Assembly (NCBI GenBank): GCA_031253495.1
Contig: JAIRWC010000012.1
Location: 89,498 to 153,497, forward strand
DNA from: Oscillospiraceae bacterium
GTDB taxonomy: Bacteria; Bacillota; Clostridia; Oscillospirales; Ruminococcaceae
DNA length: 64,000 nt
Direction: 5' to 3'
This document shows, piece by piece, positions 8,371-17,333 of the stretch. The translations under genes and the position numbers were made by a program. The notes under the pieces are model-generated. The model did no database searches. It was not told the origin of the DNA and saw only the letters and a program-made list of their open reading frames with translations. Every line of letters begins with the position of its first letter. Within the stretch, counting starts at the first letter, position 1.

Positions 8371-9164
8371 AAGCCGTAAATTTTCAGTACCGCACGGAAC
8401 TCGTTTTCAGTTCGCCCGCTTCCGACCACAAATTTTTGCTTAAAATCCTGCCTCAAGACGACGGCAGGCAGCGTATTGCGAGCCTTTCATGGCTGGTCGA
8501 GCCGCAGGGGAAGCTGTGGCGCGTGAGCGACGGCTTCGGCAACGCGGCTTTGGCGGGGTATATCGACCCGCCGCACTCCCGGTTCCGGTTCGGGATAACC
8601 GGAACGGCGGAGGTTTCGGACAAGCCGTATGTAATCTGCCCCGAACCCGAACGGGCGTTGCTTTATCCGTCGGAGCTGACAAAGCCGCGGGGCGGGATTT
8701 CGGATTTTTACGACCGTCTCAAGGCTTTCGCCCCTCCGCCGGACGAACCGTTGCGGCGCGCGGAGTATTTTTCGCGAGCCGTCCATGGGCACATGAATTA
8801 TGAGCGCGGAATCACCGGCAGCTCAACCCCGGCGCGGGAGGCTTTCGCTCTCGGTTCCGGGGTTTGTCAGGATTACGCGCATATATTGTTGGCGTTGCTC
8901 AAACTCGATAAGATTCCCTGCCGTTATGTCGCGGGGCTGGCTTCCGACTGCGGGGAGACCCACGCGTGGGTTGAAGCGTGGGCAAATGGGAAATTTTACG
9001 GCATAGACCCCACGCGGGATAAATTCACGGACGAAAGCTACGTCGCGCTTTCGAGGGGGCGCGACTTTAAGGACTGTTCCGTCGAACGCGGAACCTATAA
9101 GGGCGCCTGCAAAGGTTCGCAGACCATAACGCTCTCCATGGAGGACGCGGAGGTTTCTCAATGA
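8367..9164 (+). CDS. Transglutaminase-like protease-fold protein of the ATP-grasp/alpha-E cluster
   Basis: 'GSGVCQDYAHILLALLKLDKIPCRYVAG', 'ETHAWVEAW', 'YGIDPTRD' (Cys-His-Asp); TTG start overlapping upstream TGA. Confidence 0.87.
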   Translation: MKAVNFQYRTELVFSSPASDHKFLLKILPQDDGRQRIASLSWLVEPQGKLWRVSDGFGNAALAGYIDPPHSRFRFGITGTAEVSDKPYVICPEPERALLYPSELTKPRGGISDFYDRLKAFAPPPDEPLRRAEYFSRAVHGHMNYERGITGSSTPAREAFALGSGVCQDYAHILLALLKLDKIPCRYVAGLASDCGETHAWVEAWANGKFYGIDPTRDKFTDESYVALSRGRDFKDCSVERGTYKGACKGSQTITLSMEDAEVSQ

Positions 9165-10093
9165 TAAAAACCGTTTCCACGGCGGCGCTGCCGGTAACGG
9201 AAAACTTGATTATACAAAAAAACCGCGTCGAAAACAACGCGGGGGGTAAGCGCGTCTGTATCGTTACCGGCACGCACGGCGACGAGCTGGAGGGGCAGTA
9301 TGTGTGCGCGCGGCTGGCGAAGCTGTTAAGCGACGAAAAGCGGAAACTTTCGGGGACGGTGGACATTTACCCCGCGCTTAACCCGCTCGGGATAGATTCG
9401 ATTATAAGGGGCTTCCCCATGTTCAATTTGGACATGAACCGCATATTCCCCGGTTCTTCGTCGGGTTCCCTGGCGGAAGCGGCGGCGCATGATATAATCA
9501 GCGACATTGAAGGCGCGGACATGTGCGTGGACATACATTCGAGCAACATATTCCTGCGCGAAATCCCGCAAGTCAGGATAAGCGAGCAAACCGAGAAAGA
9601 ACTGCTCCCTTACGCCTTAAAGCTCAACGCGGACTTGGTATGGATTCACGCGGCGGCGACCGTGCTTGAGTCTACCCTCGCGCATACCCTGAACGCCCGC
9701 GGCGTAAAGACGTTAGTGGTCGAAATGGGCGTGGGCATGAGAATAACAAGCGATTATTGCGAGCAGCTGCTGACCGGAATACTGAATTTACTGCGCGAAC
9801 TCGGCGTATGGAGCGGCGAAGCCGGAGAAGCGAGAAATCCCGTTATCTCGAAAGACCGCAGCGTCGGGTTTGTCAATTCCGACGCGGCGGGGATTTTTAT
9901 ACCCAAGACGGTTCACGGGAGCTACGTAAAATCGGGCGAAGTTATAGGGAGCGTGCTTGACCCGCTTACGGGGGTCGTCGTCGAAGACGCGCTTTCACCC
10001 TGCGACGGTCTGCTGTTCACGTTGAGGGAATATCCCGTTGTTTTCGGCGGTTCGTTGCTTGCGCGGATTATGGGGGTGGAACGGGATGGTTAA
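9161..10093 (+). CDS. M14-type succinylglutamate desuccinylase/aspartoacylase family protein
   Basis: 'TGTHGDELEGQYV', 'LNMDMNRIFPG-like (FNLDMNRIFPG)', 'CVDIHSSN', 'LVVEMG' metal and catalytic motifs; ATGA overlap with previous gene. Confidence 0.86.
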   Translation: MIKTVSTAALPVTENLIIQKNRVENNAGGKRVCIVTGTHGDELEGQYVCARLAKLLSDEKRKLSGTVDIYPALNPLGIDSIIRGFPMFNLDMNRIFPGSSSGSLAEAAAHDIISDIEGADMCVDIHSSNIFLREIPQVRISEQTEKELLPYALKLNADLVWIHAAATVLESTLAHTLNARGVKTLVVEMGVGMRITSDYCEQLLTGILNLLRELGVWSGEAGEARNPVISKDRSVGFVNSDAAGIFIPKTVHGSYVKSGEVIGSVLDPLTGVVVEDALSPCDGLLFTLREYPVVFGGSLLARIMGVERDG

Positions 10094-11045
10094 GAGCGTC
10101 ATATATTCCATAAAATCCCCTTACCGCCAAAGTATGGATATTGTGGGGTACACTTTCGGCGACGGCGAAAACCCCGAAAAGTCATGCTGCATCATAGGCG
10201 CGCTCCGAGGAACCGAAATACAGCAAATGGCGATTTGCGCGCAACTGGTGGACGCGCTGAAACGCCTTGAAACCAAAGGGTGCATAGCGAAAAACAAAAG
10301 CGTTACGGTCATACCCTGCGCCAATTATTACTCCATGAATATAGGGAAGCGTCTGTGGACGATGGACAATACCGATATAAACCGTATGTTCCCCGGATAT
10401 GATTCGGGCGAAACGACCCAACGCATAGCCGACGGGTTGTTTAAAGGGATAAAGGATTACGTTTACGGTATTCAAATGACCAGTTTCTATCTTGAGGGCG
10501 AATTTTTGCCGCACGCCAAAATAATGGAAATTGAAGACCCGAAAGTTACGGGAAAAGGAATCGGCGAAAATCTCGCGGACTTCGGTCTGCCGTACGGTCT
10601 TATAAGGAAGCCGCGCCCCTATGACACCGCGACGCTTAACTACAACTGGCAAATATGGGGTTGCAGGGCGTTTTCCTTGTTTACCACTTATACCGAGCGT
10701 ATCGGCGCAAAATCGGCGCAAACCGCCGCGAACGCCGTTTTGCGGTTTTTAATCGCCAACGGCATACTTAACCACAGTCTTCATAAAGGCTCGCACACCC
10801 GCGTGTTGAACGAGGATGAAATACGGCACGTTCACACGAGGGGCGCGGGAATTATCAAAAAGCGCGTTTCGGTGGGCGACGAGGTGGGCGAAGGCGATTT
10901 GCTGTGCGAAATCATGCACCCCCTCGAGGGGAATATTATTGACCGGATAATTTCGCCGATTGACGGAACGGTGTTTTTCTCATATGACAAACAGCTTGTA
11001 ATGGAGCGCACCGATATTTTTAAAATCATACCCTTCGGGTTATAA
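10086..11045 (+). CDS. M14/AstE-AspA-like paralog with degenerate zinc site
   Basis: Retains 'DINRMFPG' but has 'GALRGTEIQ' in place of HGxE and 'YGIQMTSF' in place of DIHSS; start at ATG 10086 overlapping upstream stop. Confidence 0.75.
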   Translation: MVKSVIYSIKSPYRQSMDIVGYTFGDGENPEKSCCIIGALRGTEIQQMAICAQLVDALKRLETKGCIAKNKSVTVIPCANYYSMNIGKRLWTMDNTDINRMFPGYDSGETTQRIADGLFKGIKDYVYGIQMTSFYLEGEFLPHAKIMEIEDPKVTGKGIGENLADFGLPYGLIRKPRPYDTATLNYNWQIWGCRAFSLFTTYTERIGAKSAQTAANAVLRFLIANGILNHSLHKGSHTRVLNEDEIRHVHTRGAGIIKKRVSVGDEVGEGDLLCEIMHPLEGNIIDRIISPIDGTVFFSYDKQLVMERTDIFKIIPFGL

Positions 11046-11100
11046 TCGGCCGGCGTCCTCGCGACGCGTTTCCCTGTTCACGCCCTCCCCGCGCTTTTTC

Positions 11101-11129
11101 TTGACAAATCGCGCGAACTGTGTTACAAT
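11101..11129 (+). promoter_or_regulatory. tRNA-Gln(TTG) promoter
   Basis: TTGACA-N17-TACAAT, 20 nt upstream of the tRNA. Confidence 0.8.
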
Positions 11130-11148
11130 GGGCTTGGTTGGGATTTTT

Positions 11149-11220
11149 TGGACTATAGCCAAGCGGTAAGGCACCAGACTTTGACTCTGGCATTCTCAGG
11201 TTCAAATCCTGATAGTCCAA
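11149..11220 (+). tRNA. tRNA-Gln(TTG)
   Basis: Acceptor TGGACTA/TAGTCCA, anticodon arm CCAGA-CTTTGAC-TCTGG (anticodon 11181-11183), T-arm TTCAAAT. Confidence 0.95.
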
Positions 11221-11261
11221 GCGAATACGCCGTCAATTGACGTTTTAAGGAAAGCCGCCGA

Positions 11262-12500
11262 ATGAATACGCCCGTGCATGATTTTCTCGAAAGTTACGCC
11301 GCCTCAAATCCGGAACGCTGCCATATGCCGGGGAACAAGGGCGTTTCGCACCCTTTCGATATTACCGAAATCGCGGGCGCGGTTGAAATTATCGGTGAAA
11401 GCGAACGTAACGCCGCCGAACTGTTCGGCGCGAAACGGACGCTTTATTCGTGTTCCGGGGCGACGCTCGCCGTTTTCGCCATGCTGTCGTTTTGCGCGAA
11501 CAGACGCGTTACCGCTTTCAGGAACTCCCACCGGAGCCTGATTGACGCCGCCGTGTTGCTCGGGTTTGAGATAGACTGGGTTTACCCCCAAGACGATTTG
11601 AACGTTCGCGTTAATCGGGAAACCGCCGCGGTTTTCGTTACAAACATCGACTGTTACGGGCAAACGCGCGACATTAAGGCTATTTTTGAAGTCTGCCGCG
11701 AAAAAAACGTCCCGTTACTCGCGGATAACGCCCACGGCGCCTACCTCGTTTTTACGGACGCCCACCCGCTCAAGCTCGGCGCTTACATGACGGCGGACAG
11801 CGCGCACAAAACGCTCCCCGCGTTGACGGGCGCGGCGTATCTGCATATATCGAACGGCGCGGACGCCCGGCGCGCGGAGTTCGCCGAAAAAGGGTTCGCG
11901 CTTTTCGGAACCTCCAGCCCGTCTTACCTTATACTCGACAGCCTTGATTTATGCAATATCCATATATTCGACGAAAAAAAACGCGCCGAAACGGCTTTCA
12001 AGGCGGTCGCGTCCTTGAAAGCCGAATTGACGGGCTTCGGATATTCATTGGCAAAAACCGACGCTTTGCGCGTTACGGTCGACGCGAACGCGTACGGCTA
12101 TACCGGCGGCGATTTTTCAAAAGCGTTGGAAAATCGCGGCGTAATCTGCGAGATGTTCGACGACAGGCGCGTCGTCTTGTTGTTTTCGACGGTTACCGAA
12201 GAAAAAAACGCCCTGCGCGTCCTTACGGCGATGCGCGGCGTTCCCCAAAAAAACGCGATTGTGCCGGACGGCGAACCCGCCGTAATTTCCCGCGCGGTCA
12301 TGCCGCCGAGGGAGGCGTTTTTTTCCCGCGCGAAAAAGGTTCCTTTGAGCGAAGCCGCGGGGCGCGTCTGCGGCGAGATAATCGCCCCCGCCCCGCCCGG
12401 CGTCCCTTTGGTCGCCCCCGGCGAGACCGTAACCGACGAAACCGTCGAACTATTGAAAAAACACGGAATTTACGGTTTAAAGCTCGTCGACCAGCATTGA
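11262..12500 (+). CDS. Orn/Lys/Arg decarboxylase-family PLP enzyme
   Basis: 'CHMPGNKGVSHPFDITE', 'LLADNAHGAYLVFTDAHPLKLGAYMTADSAHKTLPALTGAAYLHIS'. Confidence 0.85.
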   Translation: MNTPVHDFLESYAASNPERCHMPGNKGVSHPFDITEIAGAVEIIGESERNAAELFGAKRTLYSCSGATLAVFAMLSFCANRRVTAFRNSHRSLIDAAVLLGFEIDWVYPQDDLNVRVNRETAAVFVTNIDCYGQTRDIKAIFEVCREKNVPLLADNAHGAYLVFTDAHPLKLGAYMTADSAHKTLPALTGAAYLHISNGADARRAEFAEKGFALFGTSSPSYLILDSLDLCNIHIFDEKKRAETAFKAVASLKAELTGFGYSLAKTDALRVTVDANAYGYTGGDFSKALENRGVICEMFDDRRVVLLFSTVTEEKNALRVLTAMRGVPQKNAIVPDGEPAVISRAVMPPREAFFSRAKKVPLSEAAGRVCGEIIAPAPPGVPLVAPGETVTDETVELLKKHGIYGLKLVDQH

Positions 12501-13004
12501 AACAATGTCGGCCTTGCTTTTATCCGCGCTTAACGCCTTTTTCAGATTCCCGACGTACCCTGCCCTGTCCGAATCGGCAAGGCGCTTTTCCGCCTCGCTC
12601 ATATAGTAGCCGAAACGGTGCGCCGCCGATAAAACCCGAACGTCTCCGGAATTGAGCAATTCGGGGTTGTAGACGTTTGAGACGTATATCGAGAGAAGGG
12701 TAATATAATTGTGATAAAGCGCGGATTTTACCGGCGTCGGCAGGGTTTCGGCAAACGGTAAAGCCGCTTCCGAAACGGCGAGCGCCCAAAACAACTCCTT
12801 AACGCTCCCGGTAAAACGGCTCGGTTCGACGTAATTTATAACCGTCTCCGCGTCGCCGTTTCCGAGCATTACGCGGGCCTGCGCCGTAATTTCCTCAAAA
12901 TTCATCTTGTTTACCGCCGCGAAAAGGATTTCCGGTTCCCCGCCGCCGCTCAAAACGCCGTAAATTTCGGCGTTCAGCTCAAATACGTTGATTTGTTCTT
13001 TCAT
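12477..13004 (-). CDS. Hypothetical protein, helical
   Basis: 175-aa ORF in a gap between conserved genes; no recognised family. Confidence 0.55.
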   Translation of the reverse strand: MKEQINVFELNAEIYGVLSGGGEPEILFAAVNKMNFEEITAQARVMLGNGDAETVINYVEPSRFTGSVKELFWALAVSEAALPFAETLPTPVKSALYHNYITLLSIYVSNVYNPELLNSGDVRVLSAAHRFGYYMSEAEKRLADSDRAGYVGNLKKALSADKSKADIVSMLVDEL

Positions 13005-13082
13005 AAAAACCTGCCGTAATGAGAAACAGTATAAACAGTGGCGCGGACGCCAAATAACAGACCCCCGGTTTTCGCGTACGGG

Positions 13083-13310
13083 TTAAACGATAAATTTCTC
13101 AAGGTCGGCGAGAATATCGCCGCAATCGCTTGAATGTATCTTCAGCGTCAGTTCGCCGGATAAATCCAAGCTGAACAGCCCCATGATAGACTTAGCGTCA
13201 ACCGCGTACCTGCCCGAAACCACGTCGGCGTCGTACTCATACGACATAACCGTGCTGACAAACCGCTTAACGTCGTCAATGGTGGTTATCTTGATTTTTT
13301 TCTCGGTCAT
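13083..13310 (-). CDS. HPr-family phosphocarrier-like protein lacking the His15 motif
   Basis: 75 aa; 'YDADV...DAKSIMGLFSLDLSGELTLKI' aligns with the HPr Ser46 region; no GxHARP motif. Confidence 0.8.
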   Translation of the reverse strand: MTEKKIKITTIDDVKRFVSTVMSYEYDADVVSGRYAVDAKSIMGLFSLDLSGELTLKIHSSDCGDILADLEKFIV

Positions 13311-13342
13311 AACAATTCCTCCTTTGCTTCTTACTTAATTAA

Positions 13343-13370
13343 ATAATACCATATTACGGGAAAATGTCAA
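13343..13370 (-). promoter_or_regulatory. Promoter of HPr-like gene
   Basis: Reverse strand TTGACA-N16-TATTAT. Confidence 0.65.
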
Positions 13371-13377
13371 CATTATA

Positions 13378-13406
13378 TTGAAAAATTCGGGATATTAAAG
13401 TATAAT
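13378..13406 (+). promoter_or_regulatory. Promoter of mtaB
   Basis: TTGAAA-N17-TATAAT. Confidence 0.7.
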
Positions 13407-13462
13407 GCCCATATAATTCCTTTATATTTAGTAATATTGCATAATAATTCAGAGGTATTTTT

Positions 13463-14683
13463 ATGTATTTCGTCATATCAACGTTCGGGTGTAAGGTTAA
13501 TCAATACGAAAGCTCGGGGTTGTCGGAGCTTATGCGGCAAAACGGTTTCAAACCCGCCGATTCCGCCGAACGCGCCTCGGTTCACATAATCAATTCCTGC
13601 ACCGTTACCGAGAACGGCGACAGAAAAGTAAAACAGTTGATAAAACGGGTAAAGAAAAAAAATCCTAACGCCGTCGTCGTGCTTTGCGGCTGTTTCCCGA
13701 AAGCGTTCCCCGAAAAGGCGGCGCTGACGGGCGCGGACGTGATTGTCCCGGGAACGCCGTCCGATTCCGTTTCCGTCCAAAGCGAACGGACGCGGGCGTT
13801 TTTGAAAATCGAGGACGGGTGCGAACGCGAATGTGCCTACTGTATTATCCCGAAAGCGCGCGGGGCGGTGAAAAGCCGCCCCATTCGCGATATCGCGGCG
13901 GAGGCGGAAACGCTCGCCGCGAACGGGCATAAGGAAATCGTGCTTACCGGGGTAAATCTGTGCGCTTACGGGGGCGGCGACGGCCGTTCTTTGAGCGAAG
14001 CGGTCGGGGCGGTTTGCGGCGTCGGCGGAATTGAGCGGGTTCGCCTGTCCTCGCTTGAACCGGACTTAATCAGTGAAAGCGATATTGCGCGGCTGGCGGA
14101 ATTTCCCAAACTTTGCCCGCATTTTCACTTGTCGCTCCAAAGCGGGAGCGACGCGGTTCTTCGGCGTATGAAAAGGCGGTACGACGCCGATTATTACGAA
14201 AAAACGGCGAAATCGCTGCGGGAAGCGTTTCCGGAATGTGCGTTGACTACCGATATAATCGCGGGATTTCCGGGGGAAACCGAGGCGGAATTTGCCGAAA
14301 CGCTGGCGTTCGCGGAGGAAATGCGGTTCGTGAAAATCCACGCGTTCGCCTATTCAAGGCGGGAAGGAACCGCGGCGGCGGATATGCCGCGGCAAATTTC
14401 AAACGCCGTCAAACGGGAACGCGTCGCGAAGCTGCTCGCGCTGTCGGACAGGTTGCGCGGAGATTTTTTCAAGGAGCAGACAGGCAAGGAACGCGCGGTT
14501 CTGATTGAAAAGTCCGCGAAAACGGGGGAAACCGGCTCCGGCGGCTGTTTTTGCCGTTCTTACGGGCGGGCGCCGGATTATACCCCCGTGAAAATAGCGG
14601 GGGAATTTAGGCGCAACGAGATTGTTACGGTGAAAATTACGGGATTCGAGGGGGAATACTGCCTGGGGGAAACCATCTGCTGA
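13463..14683 (+). CDS. mtaB: tRNA t6A37 methylthiotransferase MtaB
   Basis: 'STFGCKVNQYES', radical-SAM 'EDGCERECAYCIIPKARG', 'DIIAGFPGETEAEF'. Confidence 0.92.
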   Translation: MYFVISTFGCKVNQYESSGLSELMRQNGFKPADSAERASVHIINSCTVTENGDRKVKQLIKRVKKKNPNAVVVLCGCFPKAFPEKAALTGADVIVPGTPSDSVSVQSERTRAFLKIEDGCERECAYCIIPKARGAVKSRPIRDIAAEAETLAANGHKEIVLTGVNLCAYGGGDGRSLSEAVGAVCGVGGIERVRLSSLEPDLISESDIARLAEFPKLCPHFHLSLQSGSDAVLRRMKRRYDADYYEKTAKSLREAFPECALTTDIIAGFPGETEAEFAETLAFAEEMRFVKIHAFAYSRREGTAAADMPRQISNAVKRERVAKLLALSDRLRGDFFKEQTGKERAVLIEKSAKTGETGSGGCFCRSYGRAPDYTPVKIAGEFRRNEIVTVKITGFEGEYCLGETIC

Positions 14684-17333
14684 ACATTATTCTCCTTAAC
14701 AGCCTTTTCGGTCTTTTTTTGCCGAGGACCGCCTCATGATAAAGCGCGCTTACATATCCGTATAACGACGCGCGTTCCCCGGGCGTGAGGTCGAAGCCGC
14801 TGAATTCCAATTTTTCAAAAACGGGCATGACTTCGCTTAACGAAAGGTTTTTCCCGTTCATCTCCATATCGGTCCTTTTGGCGAACGCGACGGGGGTTTC
14901 GCCCGTTCTCACCGTTATACCCTCCGCCTTTAGCAGCCGGAACATAAAGCGGTACATTTCCTCGGCGGTTTTGTTGTCCGCCTTATCTTTAAACCGCGCG
15001 AACATCGCCGCTTCGGCTTTTTTCAACGCCCTTAAGGCTATTGCGACCGCCGCCGCCAGTACGACCGGAATGAGCGCGACTGCCGCGAACGCGATTATTT
15101 TGAAAATAAGACCGCCGTTTGAATCCCTGTCGGAACCGCCCCCGCCGCCCTCGGAAGTCGTGTTTCCGTGATTGGGGGCGGTCGCTTTGGACGTAGGCGG
15201 CGTAAACGTCGCCGACGAGGTTTCCCGCAAGGGGGGGGCGGTCGTCGCCGGCGCCGGCGGCGCGTCGCCGTCGTCCGCCCTGCCGGAACCCCCGGTGGGG
15301 TCGAACGGAACCCAACCCAGTTCACTGAAATAAACCTCGACCCACGCGTGCGTGTCGCTTTCCCTTAACTCATACTCGTAGCCGTCCTCCGTTTCGCTCC
15401 CGCCGCCCGAAACCGTATAGCCGGTTACATACCTCGCGGGGAATCCGAGCTGCCGCATGGCGAGCGTCATGGCGGTGGCGTACATGGCGCAATGCCCCCT
15501 TTTCGTATCGAAAAGGAAATTGCCGAGAACGGTGTTGCCGTCGCCGGCGTTATCGACGGTCAGCGAGTAGGCGTAAGCGTTCTTCAGATAATCGCAGACA
15601 TACCGCGCCGTTTCGACCGGGGCAAGGAAATCGGATTCGATATGTTCGGACGGCGACGAAGACAGACCCATCTGTTCGATTAAGCGGTCGATATTCTCGG
15701 TTTCCGCGTCGGGAACCCGCCCGTACACATAGCTTATCAAATCGTAATATTCGCCGATTTTTTCCTCATAATCCGCCGTGCTCATATTATTCGGCAATAC
15801 CCACTCCGCCCCGTCATAGGCGTTTTCAAAAGAATGGGCGAACTCACGCAACGAATAATACGCTTTGCCGAAGGCGTCGGGGTTGCTCATCTTGGGATAA
15901 AGGGAATAACACTCGAAATTCTTGATTTTTGAATTGTTTTTCGGGCGCAAAACGGTGTCGCGGTCCCAGTCGAAACTGTCGCTCTTCTTATAGTCCAGTT
16001 CGTAAGGTTGCGTGGGCAAAAGCGCGATTTTGGTGGGAATGAGATAATTTATACGCACCCTTTGCAGCCCGATGTAAGAATCGGGGTCATACCCGCGCAG
16101 TATCAGCTTTTGGCGGTAGACCTGATATTCGGCTTCCGGGTATAAATCCGCCAGCAATCTGTTCAGCCGCCTGAACTCGCGGGAATTTTGCGACGTCGAC
16201 CATTCGTCGCCGAGGAAATCGACGCCCAAGCCGCCTTTGAGGTAAACCTTTTCGGCGTCGTCTTCCAGCGTAACTTTTATTATCGGGGTTCTCCCCGACG
16301 GGGGGCGGGTTACGCTGAGACCGGAAGATATGCCCGAGCTGATGCCGGAGTTAAAATAACCGTTGTCGTTGATAACGCCGAAATTATACTTAAAAAATCT
16401 GTTTAATCCCTGCGGGAGCTCGACGGTTATCTGGGAAAACCCCTCGATTATTTTCGCTAAGTCTATCCTGACCGCCCCGGCGAAAGCGGACGTCGCCATA
16501 TACGACGCGATAAGGGAAACGCACGCCGCCGTCAGCGCGTTGCGGCTGTATTTGTAATAATGGGGCGGCTTTCCGGGATAGAGCTTCAGCAAAGGCTCGG
16601 CTTTTTTTTTCGCGTATTTGGCGGAATCGCCGGACGCCTCGCGGAGGTTTCCGGCGTGCGCCGCCCACATGGCGTAAATACCGAACATTCCCGATACGAG
16701 CAGCTCAATTCCCGGGACATATCCCGCTATTTCCGCGCCGAACGCGGGAATAAGCAGGAATATGGTCGTTATCAGCATAACGCCGATATAGCGGCTTCTC
16801 GAACTGACCGTGAAAACCAGGCACAACACCACGCATACGGCGAGGAAAGTCCACTCTATCCTCGCGACGTAGGCGCGGCTTTGCTGAAGCGCGGAGAAAG
16901 AGCGCGCGGCGTAACGCGCCGTCGCGAGCAGACGGCTTTGAAGAATATGAAGTATATAGTCAAAAAAGGTGGAAACCGTCCTGTAAAAGTCCTCAAATTC
17001 CGAAAACAGCAGCAAAATCAGCGCGATTCCGGCGATGGCGCGTTTTTTCAGCAAAATGAAAAGCAGGTTAAAGATTACGGTCGCGGCGACGCTCACGAAC
17101 GCCACCCTCGGCAGGGGAACGGGTATTTTGTATATCTGCGCCAACGTAAGCGAAAGCCCCGCGGTCGCCATGCAAACGAGGACGGTTTTCGCCGTGAGCC
17201 GCCAAAAATACAGGGCGCCCGTTTCGTCCTCGTCTTTGCCGATATAAACGGATGCGTAAGCGTCAACAGGTCTTTTTTTTACTTTTTTCTTAACTTTCTT
17301 CGCGGATTCGCCGCGTTTTGGCTTAAAAATCAA
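14637..17333 (-). CDS. Membrane transglutaminase (TgpA-like)
   Basis: Multiple TM segments, 'KRGHCAMYATAMTLAMRQLGFPARYVTGY', 'THAWVEVYFSELGWVPFDPTGG'. Confidence 0.85.
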   Translation of the reverse strand: MIFKPKRGESAKKVKKKVKKRPVDAYASVYIGKDEDETGALYFWRLTAKTVLVCMATAGLSLTLAQIYKIPVPLPRVAFVSVAATVIFNLLFILLKKRAIAGIALILLLFSEFEDFYRTVSTFFDYILHILQSRLLATARYAARSFSALQQSRAYVARIEWTFLAVCVVLCLVFTVSSRSRYIGVMLITTIFLLIPAFGAEIAGYVPGIELLVSGMFGIYAMWAAHAGNLREASGDSAKYAKKKAEPLLKLYPGKPPHYYKYSRNALTAACVSLIASYMATSAFAGAVRIDLAKIIEGFSQITVELPQGLNRFFKYNFGVINDNGYFNSGISSGISSGLSVTRPPSGRTPIIKVTLEDDAEKVYLKGGLGVDFLGDEWSTSQNSREFRRLNRLLADLYPEAEYQVYRQKLILRGYDPDSYIGLQRVRINYLIPTKIALLPTQPYELDYKKSDSFDWDRDTVLRPKNNSKIKNFECYSLYPKMSNPDAFGKAYYSLREFAHSFENAYDGAEWVLPNNMSTADYEEKIGEYYDLISYVYGRVPDAETENIDRLIEQMGLSSSPSEHIESDFLAPVETARYVCDYLKNAYAYSLTVDNAGDGNTVLGNFLFDTKRGHCAMYATAMTLAMRQLGFPARYVTGYTVSGGGSETEDGYEYELRESDTHAWVEVYFSELGWVPFDPTGGSGRADDGDAPPAPATTAPPLRETSSATFTPPTSKATAPNHGNTTSEGGGGGSDRDSNGGLIFKIIAFAAVALIPVVLAAAVAIALRALKKAEAAMFARFKDKADNKTAEEMYRFMFRLLKAEGITVRTGETPVAFAKRTDMEMNGKNLSLSEVMPVFEKLEFSGFDLTPGERASLYGYVSALYHEAVLGKKRPKRLLRRIMFSRWFPPGSIPPRIP

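Noticed and set aside
11951-12655. 234-aa plus-strand ORF within the decarboxylase-like gene
   Set aside because: Alternative frame of a clear PLP enzyme; Arg/Lys-rich composition is a shadow of GC-rich codons.
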